From Candidatus Poribacteria bacterium (GTDB taxonomy: Bacteria > Poribacteria > WGA-4E > WGA-3G): a stretch of DNA of 64,000 nucleotides. The DNA is taken from positions 1 to 64,000 of the forward strand of contig JAJECN010000057.1 of assembly GCA_022821965.1 (NCBI GenBank), in the 5' to 3' direction. A program made the position numbers and the translations under genes. The first letter of the stretch is position 1. The number at the start of each line of letters is the position of its first letter. The notes beneath the pieces were generated by a model that had not been told where the DNA came from, ran no database searches, and was given only the letters and a program-made list of their open reading frames with translations. Positions 58,733 through 64,000 of the stretch are shown here, piece by piece.

Positions 58733-58833
58733 TTAATAGTCGTCAGTCGTCAGTTATCAGTTGTCAGTTTAAAGAGGGGTTTTGATGCATCAGTGTCCTC
58801 TTTTAGCCAACATCCGAGAACTGATAACTATCA
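58733..58833. repeat. Heptad-type palindromic repeat overlapping the rpe 3' end
   Basis: Left AATAGTCGTCAGTCGTCAGTTATC (58735-58758) with four 7-base units; right GAGAACTGATAACTATCATT (58817-58836); TTTAAAGAGG / CCTCTTTTA arms inside, the same as in the A2M copy. It supplies the last about 10 codons and the stop of rpe and borders the next gene's start. Confidence 0.85.
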
Positions 58834-59546
58834 TTCTTTCTCGTTGCGAGTCCGAGCGTAATAGCCTGCTGAATCCGCTGAACGTTCTCAGCGCGTGAAC
58901 TGGATTTTTGGAAAACACTACTCGTGCCACCGACTAAAATATCCGCACCAACAGACACCATCTTCGGGATATTTTCAAAACTCACGTTACCATCAACTTC
59001 AATCGGTAGACTCACACCGTGTTCGTCCAAAAAAGCACGACACTCCGCAATTTTCTGGAGGGTCGCCGGTACCACTTTCTGTCCAGCAAATCCCGGGTTT
59101 ACCGTCATAATGAGCACAAAATCAAGCCTCTCCAAGACATAATGTAATACAGAAAGAGGCGTTGCTGGATTGAGTGCTGCACCAGCTTTAATGCCGTGTG
59201 CCTGAATAAGAGACAACGTTCTATCGAGATGCGTCGCCGATTCAACATGGACCGCTATCTGTTGAACATCTATCTCTGCGACCGCATCAACAAAGAAATC
59301 GTTATTTTCGACCATGAGGTGAATGTCAAAAGCGCAGTCCGTCTTTGCGCGCAATTGCTGGATAAGTGCAAGCCCAATCGGCATATTCGGAACGAAATGC
59401 GCGTCCATCAAATCAAAATGGAGCATATTAATGCCAGCGGCTTCTAATTCCCGAATATCGGCTTCCAAGTTGCATAAATCCGCGCACATCACCGATGGCG
59501 CGATATGGACGTACGACTCCGAAGATGCTGTATTTACAACAGACAA
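58803..59546 (-). CDS. rpe: Ribulose-phosphate 3-epimerase
   Basis: 247 residues, TIM barrel that interconverts ribulose 5-phosphate and xylulose 5-phosphate. A-P-S-V-M-C-A-D, H-F-D-L-M-D-A-H-F-V-P-N (metal His and Asp), H-L-M-V-E, M-T-V-N-P-G-F-A-G-Q, and I-E-V-D-G-N-V are all present. Start TTG 59546 behind GGGAAG. The normal end is near K-N-D-S; the last about ten residues (Y-Q-F-S-D-V-G) are encoded by the adjacent repeat. First gene of a probable run with the two dehydrogenases and apt. Confidence 0.95.
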   Translation of the reverse strand: MSVVNTASSESYVHIAPSVMCADLCNLEADIRELEAAGINMLHFDLMDAHFVPNMPIGLALIQQLRAKTDCAFDIHLMVENNDFFVDAVAEIDVQQIAVHVESATHLDRTLSLIQAHGIKAGAALNPATPLSVLHYVLERLDFVLIMTVNPGFAGQKVVPATLQKIAECRAFLDEHGVSLPIEVDGNVSFENIPKMVSVGADILVGGTSSVFQKSSSRAENVQRIQQAITLGLATRKNDSYQFSDVG

Positions 59547-59639
59547 AATAACACTTCCCAGCGTCGAAATTTCTATATTTTTCCAAGACAGATTTGCGTC
59601 ATGAAACTCTTAATAGTATAGCATAAAACGAAGAATTTG

Positions 59640-60701
59640 TCAAATTTTTGGATGGTGCGCGCTGTTAGAACGCGACAAAACTTCGCGAAGTTGTGAATCA
59701 AGGTCTATAGGAGGATCAAAAGGGATATCAATGGGTTTGCAAGAGATCGCACTCGCATAGATACCCAAAATAGCATTGAACTGATGCAACGCCAGCTTCA
59801 GATTTGTACCGACTGGGCAGTCATCATCCTCAATCCAGTCGAACATGGCATCCGTCAGACGTGCTTGCGAGAGGTCGTTGTTTTCACGCCATTCATCAGG
59901 AGACGTTCGATGGTTTTCCATTTTTTCTTTGGAAAAGATTTCCCACCCACCGAATTCTTCAAAGAGAACATGACCTTTTTCACCATAAGCGGCAACACGA
60001 CAGTGTTTGTAGATCGCTTCGTCGTCCATGATGCGAGGGGACGTAAAACCGGTGTTCCAGAACCCATAGACACCATTTTCAAACAAGACCTGGCACGAAG
60101 ACGCATCCGGGGCTGGATAGGTGCTGGCAAGCGACTCAACACCACTCACAGTTCCGAAGACTCTGACGATAGGAGAATCGTTATTCAGAGACATCGCCCA
60201 ATCGATGATGTGCGTGCCTTGGGCGGAGAGGTTCATCCCACACGAAAAGTCTAAAAGGTGAATGTTTCCTAATTCACCACTCTGCACTATCTTTTGGCAA
60301 CTGATCAGTCCGGGGTGCCAGCGGTATTGTTTTCCTACGCCAAATTTCGTAGCGGTTCGCTTCTCCAATTCGCCCAGTAAACGCCAATCTTCAACACCAC
60401 AAGCGATCGGTTTTTCAACAATGCATGCCGGTACGCCAAGTTCCGATACCATCGGCATGAGTTCTCGCCACTGATCGGGCATCGCAACGAGATGAACCAG
60501 ATCAGGTTGCTCCGTGCGGAGCATCTGTTCGGCATCCGCGTAGCCGGTGATACCGAAGGTTTCGGAGAATTTTTCGCGTCGGGCGACATCGGATCGATTT
60601 GCACACGCAACCAATTCACCGCGCGAAATCTGCTGATAGGCATTTGCGTGCCCGTAGGCTCTACCACCACACCCGATGATCACACTCCGATATTTTGGCA
60701 T
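59640..60701 (-). CDS. Gfo/Idh/MocA-family oxidoreductase
   Basis: 353 residues. N-terminal Rossmann domain with V-I-I-G-C-G-G-R-A-Y-G-H and the E-K-P-I-A motif whose Lys is catalytic; C-terminal alpha/beta domain follows from about 120. Such NAD(P) enzymes act on sugars, sugar acids or inositols. AAGGA precedes ATG 60701. It is separate from rpe by 93 bases on the same strand. Substrate not predictable. Confidence 0.88.
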   Translation of the reverse strand: MPKYRSVIIGCGGRAYGHANAYQQISRGELVACANRSDVARREKFSETFGITGYADAEQMLRTEQPDLVHLVAMPDQWRELMPMVSELGVPACIVEKPIACGVEDWRLLGELEKRTATKFGVGKQYRWHPGLISCQKIVQSGELGNIHLLDFSCGMNLSAQGTHIIDWAMSLNNDSPIVRVFGTVSGVESLASTYPAPDASSCQVLFENGVYGFWNTGFTSPRIMDDEAIYKHCRVAAYGEKGHVLFEEFGGWEIFSKEKMENHRTSPDEWRENNDLSQARLTDAMFDWIEDDDCPVGTNLKLALHQFNAILGIYASAISCKPIDIPFDPPIDLDSQLREVLSRSNSAHHPKI

Positions 60702-60854
60702 TTTCTAATTTTCCTTGCGGTTCGTTCAGGCATTCAAAATATACACTATCTTACTTTAAGGTGCCGGAGATGTCAAGATAAAAAATACGTGCAGTTTCGC
60801 ATTAAATCTGATAAAATGATAACAACAAACAATTAGGATAGGAGGCAAGCGAAG

Positions 60855-61625
60855 ATGAAAAAGCTAACTGTTTTGATGCTCCTCGTGAGCATTTTTTTCT
60901 ATTTTGGTGTTGCTGGCGAACTTCAAAACACGATTGCCGAAGCGATCGGCGTATGGCTCTTTGACGAAGGCAATGGCAACAAGGTTAAAGACGCATCAGG
61001 TAACGGACACGACGGTGAAATCGTTGGTGAGGTCGCATGGGCTGATGGGAAATTTGAGAAAGCACTCAAATTTGACGGTGGACATGTGCTTGTACCGCAC
61101 GAAGATGTCATGAACCTTAGACAGTGGACAATGACTGCATGGATAAAAGTGCCCAAGATTGTTGACCCATACCAAGTGATCGTCGGTAAAGAGGCGTGGC
61201 CAGATCGAAATTATACGATGTGGATCCGCCCAGGTGTGATGACATTCGGGTTCACACTCCCCGGCGGTGCACAAGACTTGCAAGTAGGCAGCAAAGAGGT
61301 AACCGACAACCAATGGCACTTCGTTGCGGGCGTATATGATGAGAAAAACCTCATTCCTTATGTCGATGGCGAGCAATTTAACCCACGGGGTGCAGCCGGT
61401 AAACCTGCGACAAGCAATGCACCTTTGATCATCGGTGCACAAGGACCCAACGGAAGAAACGGCCCCTTGAAAGGTATCATTGATGAGGTCGCGGTTTATA
61501 ACACCGCCTTAGATGAAGACGAGATCGCTGAGGTAATGGAAGGACTCACGAAGCAATTTCAGGCAGTAGAAGCGGTAGGAAAATTAGCCGTAACATGGGG
61601 ACATATTAAAGAGAGTAGCAAATAG
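60855..61625 (+). CDS. Secreted LamG-domain protein
   Basis: 256 residues with a signal peptide (about 1-28) and a LamG jelly roll (about 33-230): G-V-W-L-F-D-E-G-N-G-N at the start, M-T-A-W-I-K-V-P, P-Y-V-D-G-E-Q-F-N and G-I-I-D-E-V-A-V-Y-N near the end. It ends with G-K-L-A-V-T-W-G-H-I-K-E-S-S-K, the shared tail. AGGAGG is well placed before ATG 60855. Likely glycan or glycoprotein binding outside the cell. It lies just before the SprA-like gene. Confidence 0.9.
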   Translation: MKKLTVLMLLVSIFFYFGVAGELQNTIAEAIGVWLFDEGNGNKVKDASGNGHDGEIVGEVAWADGKFEKALKFDGGHVLVPHEDVMNLRQWTMTAWIKVPKIVDPYQVIVGKEAWPDRNYTMWIRPGVMTFGFTLPGGAQDLQVGSKEVTDNQWHFVAGVYDEKNLIPYVDGEQFNPRGAAGKPATSNAPLIIGAQGPNGRNGPLKGIIDEVAVYNTALDEDEIAEVMEGLTKQFQAVEAVGKLAVTWGHIKESSK

Positions 61626-61643
61626 TCCTACGGTTGAGAATCG

Positions 61644-61670
61644 CGCCACAATTTTATAAAAATTGTGGCG
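61644..61670 (+). terminator. Terminator after the LamG gene
   Basis: Perfect 12-bp stem CGCCACAATTTT / AAAATTGTGGCG with a 3-base loop, 18 bases after the stop. Confidence 0.8.
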
Positions 61671-61785
61671 TTACAAAAATATATGTAAACATAAAATCGC
61701 AATTCTTCGTTTTTATCGTGAAGACTTCAGGGTGGTGTCAGGTTTCACTTGTACGCAATCCAACTTGTAGAACCCCGCAGCTGCA

Positions 61786-61815
61786 TTGGAATTTCTAAAA
61801 CGTTCGCTTTATACT
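61786..61815 (+). promoter_or_regulatory. Promoter of the SprA-like gene
   Basis: TTGGAA (61786-61791) and TATACT (61810-61815), spacer 18, leader about 90 bases. Confidence 0.5.
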
Positions 61816-61912
61816 GAAATCACGTCACAAAATTTATATCTACTAAATTACCCAAATTTTACGTACATCTGCAGAAATGCGGTAAATACGAAAACAATCG
61901 AGAACAAACGTT

Positions 61913-64000
61913 TTGAAAAAATATTCGTCGAAATTTGCAGTTTGCCAAAATCTGCTTTTTAAAATTGGACTTATCCTCATCATTGTAATTTCCTTAACGT
62001 CTGACGTTGCCGTAAGTCGTATTGCTGAAGAAGAGACAGAAACTAAAGACGAAACGCAAAAAGACCCCACAGTCCCTCGCCAACGCGCTACCGTGCCTTC
62101 CGACGAACCCGAAATCCCCTCGGAAGATCAGAACATCACCGAGTTCGGATTGTTCAATCAAAACCTTTTCAACAGAGGTAGCGAATCAAAACATTTCATT
62201 TGGCAGGATGAAAAGGAACAAGTTGAGGTCCGCGATGAAACCGAAACGGAAAAAAATCTCCTTATACAACCCTACTTAGATAGTCTGCGGAGATGGCGGA
62301 ACCCTCCTGAATTAACCGATCTCAGTAAACTTTACAATTGGAAACCGAAGGCAAAACGCGATGAAAAAGGCATTGCCCTCCCAATGGATTCTAACCTGCA
62401 AATAACCGTCTTACAATCTGTAACTATAGAGGCAAACAAAACACACTATTTCGGTGAAGGCGATCTGAATCGATACGGTGGGTATGGTTACGGCGGTGGA
62501 TACGGTGGTTACTCATCGGGACTTGATTTAGGGCTTACTTCATCTTACGGTTATGAAGATTTTGGTTACGGCAGCAGCTTTGGTGGCGGTGGATACGGTT
62601 CAGGATATGGGAGTGGCTACAGCAGCTACGGTTCAAGCTACGGTGGTTATAGCGGATACCGCAGTGGTGGTGTCCCGCGCGCAACGGGCTTCAATCTACG
62701 ACAGATCCAGCAACTCGGTCTTCACGGACGCGTCGGACAACGGACACATATCGCAGTAGATTATAGTGCTGGCGGCAGTAGCTTCGGCAGCGGCGGGTAT
62801 GGTGGTGGATACGGCGGATACGGTGGTGGCTATGGTGGTGGCTATGGTCTCGGCGGCGCGAAGGAACAGAAAATTAAAATCTGGTACGAAGGTAAACCGG
62901 AGGACATTATAAAAACCATCTCGTTCGGTGACATCACGCTCAGTTTGCCGAACACGCGTTTCTTAAATATCAACCGAAATTTGTTCGGACTTGAGGGTGT
63001 TTTTGAATGGAAAAACACGCGTCTCACCGCCTTTGGTTCCCGAAGTAAAGGAATACGTGAAGTGCGCACCTTCCGCGGGCAGTCTCGGCGTGCTGGCGGC
63101 TACGGTTATGGACCGCCCGGGACTCAGATCCCAGATACCAACTATGTCAAAAATCGATACTATCTGATCCACAAAGGTGAAGACGGCTTACTACAAGCTG
63201 CATATCTCCCCATCAAACCGAGAAGTGAGCAAATCTACATTGACGATGGCGTTGTAGGAAACAACCAAGGCGGTCAACGAACAAGTCGAGGATACTTCAA
63301 CCTGCAATTTGCTGGTCAGGACTACAATATCGATTACGAGACGGGTGAAATAGAATTCCTTTCTCCGATCTCCGCAAATTATACGATCGTCGTTGCGTAT
63401 GAATATGTAGGTAGCGGCGGCGATACTGGCGGTACTGTCGGTAATCCGGAGGGGGTCTTCATCGATGAAAACGGAGACGGAACGATTGACGAAGAAGGCG
63501 AGGAGGTCGGCTACATCGTACTAAAAGAGAAAGGGTTTCGTGGCACGGAGGCAACGCACGTCTACTTTCTCGGCAATCGCAATATTAATCCTCGCGATTT
63601 CCAACTCTTACTCCTTAGAGAAGGACAAAGTGAAACTTTCGAGACGAACACCGGTTCCGTCCCCTACATCGAAATCTTCGGTTTGGATCAAAACGGCGAT
63701 GGCGATGTCGATGCCCAGTTTATAGACTACGACAAGGGATTACTCCGTTTCCCCACGACACACGGGAGACATCCATTTCAAATCACAGAGGAAAGCCATC
63801 CATATTACGCCTACCGGGACGCGATCAACAACAATGCTATCTATCTTGAAGGCGGTACACGTACGGATGCTCAAATCTACACGATTATAGCCGACTACGC
63901 ATATCAATCGGAAACGTACAATGTCGGTTTGTTTGTAATTCCAAACAGTGAAGAGGTCAGATTGAACGGTCAACTTCTGACGCGCGACACCGACTATATG
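61913..64000 (+). CDS. SprA-like large envelope protein (5' part, runs off the window)
   Basis: 696 residues visible, no stop before the edge. Start taken as TTG 61913 (L-K-K-Y then a hydrophobic signal L-I-L-I-I-V-I-S-L); the ribosome site is weak. An acidic stretch (35-150) is followed by a Gly/Tyr-rich region (188-310) and by G-K-P-E-D-I-I-K-T-I-S-F-G-D-I (327 onward) with L-S-L-P-N-T-R-F and L-F-G-L-E-G, the wording typical of SprA/Sov, the giant outer-membrane translocon part of type IX secretion in Bacteroidota. Two calcium-type loops D-E-N-G-D-G-T-I-D (518) and D-Q-N-G-D-G-D-V-D (592) follow. Family assignment is by recognition of short motifs and is not proven; the missing C-terminus would decide. 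Confidence 0.65.
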   Translation, partial: MKKYSSKFAVCQNLLFKIGLILIIVISLTSDVAVSRIAEEETETKDETQKDPTVPRQRATVPSDEPEIPSEDQNITEFGLFNQNLFNRGSESKHFIWQDEKEQVEVRDETETEKNLLIQPYLDSLRRWRNPPELTDLSKLYNWKPKAKRDEKGIALPMDSNLQITVLQSVTIEANKTHYFGEGDLNRYGGYGYGGGYGGYSSGLDLGLTSSYGYEDFGYGSSFGGGGYGSGYGSGYSSYGSSYGGYSGYRSGGVPRATGFNLRQIQQLGLHGRVGQRTHIAVDYSAGGSSFGSGGYGGGYGGYGGGYGGGYGLGGAKEQKIKIWYEGKPEDIIKTISFGDITLSLPNTRFLNINRNLFGLEGVFEWKNTRLTAFGSRSKGIREVRTFRGQSRRAGGYGYGPPGTQIPDTNYVKNRYYLIHKGEDGLLQAAYLPIKPRSEQIYIDDGVVGNNQGGQRTSRGYFNLQFAGQDYNIDYETGEIEFLSPISANYTIVVAYEYVGSGGDTGGTVGNPEGVFIDENGDGTIDEEGEEVGYIVLKEKGFRGTEATHVYFLGNRNINPRDFQLLLLREGQSETFETNTGSVPYIEIFGLDQNGDGDVDAQFIDYDKGLLRFPTTHGRHPFQITEESHPYYAYRDAINNNAIYLEGGTRTDAQIYTIIADYAYQSETYNVGLFVIPNSEEVRLNGQLLTRDTDYM
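62474..62860 (+). repeat. Gly/Tyr-rich low-complexity blocks in the SprA-like gene
   Basis: Two blocks (about 62474-62660 and 62767-62860) of G-G-Y-G and G-S-G-Y type units, encoded by variations of GGATACGGTGGT. They are in frame and split by a normal-looking stretch (T-G-F-N-L-R-Q-I-Q-Q-L-G). Glycine-tyrosine blocks of this sort are unusual in SprA proteins. Confidence 0.8.

Overview
The window looks like a chromosomal piece of an uncultured Gram-negative-type bacterium, most likely Candidatus Poribacteria or a close relative. This is inferred from gene content, not from a marker gene. The clues are an outer-membrane porin ending in Phe, lipoproteins, several secreted LamG proteins, phytanoyl-CoA dioxygenase and mandelate-racemase family enzymes, a Tm-1-like UPF0261 protein, DUF-rich small genes and many dispersed palindromic repeats. 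Base composition is moderate and sigma-70 type promoters (TTGACA-17-TATAAT) are easy to see.

Layout. 0.6-2.4 kb: a cytochrome P460 lipoprotein followed by a fused di-haem cytochrome-porin. 2.9-11.3 kb: alpha-2-macroglobulin plus penicillin-binding protein 1C. 11.4-20.7 kb: secreted LamG/DUF1080-like proteins, a YWTD propeller, an EF-G paralogue, aldehyde dehydrogenase, an enolase-superfamily enzyme and a type II secretion-like pseudopilin. 21-29 kb: Tm-1-like protein, two PhyH oxygenases (one fused to a Nudix-like domain), a 7TM-PP2C phosphatase with a GNAT, and an AAA ATPase with a nuclease-like tail. 29-34 kb: the tRNA-modification genes miaA and mnmA around a 10-residue-repeat membrane protein, then an ECF sigma factor and ABC-2 permease. 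35-44.9 kb: another enolase-superfamily enzyme, two paralogous HEAT lipoproteins, an M14 peptidase and a GH32-like protein. 45-49.9 kb: an AT-richer accessory region with an IS200/IS605-like remnant, a leaderless gene pair and a cluster of tiny, overlapping and partly frameshifted genes. 49.9-64 kb: sigma-54 activator, secF and secD, tRNA-Arg(CCT), apt, two zinc dehydrogenases, rpe, a Gfo/Idh/MocA oxidoreductase, another LamG protein and the 5' part of a large SprA-like envelope protein that runs off the end.

The genes fit a bacterium living on complex glycans: secreted LamG and GH32-like proteins meet sugars outside; dehydrogenases, rpe and Gfo/Idh/MocA enzymes handle sugars inside; SecDF and perhaps a SprA-like translocon move proteins out; A2M/PBP1C guard and build the wall.

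The strongest unexplained signals are (1) a palindromic family built from degenerate 7-base units, found between genes and in frame inside the A2M and PBP1C genes, and directly abutting three start codons that lack a Shine-Dalgarno; (2) a shared 15-residue C-terminal tail (G-K-L-x-T-T-W-G-x-L-K-S) on four secreted proteins and one gene remnant; (3) the cytochrome-porin fusion next to cytochrome P460; and (4) the overlapping mini-gene cluster at 47-49.6 kb.
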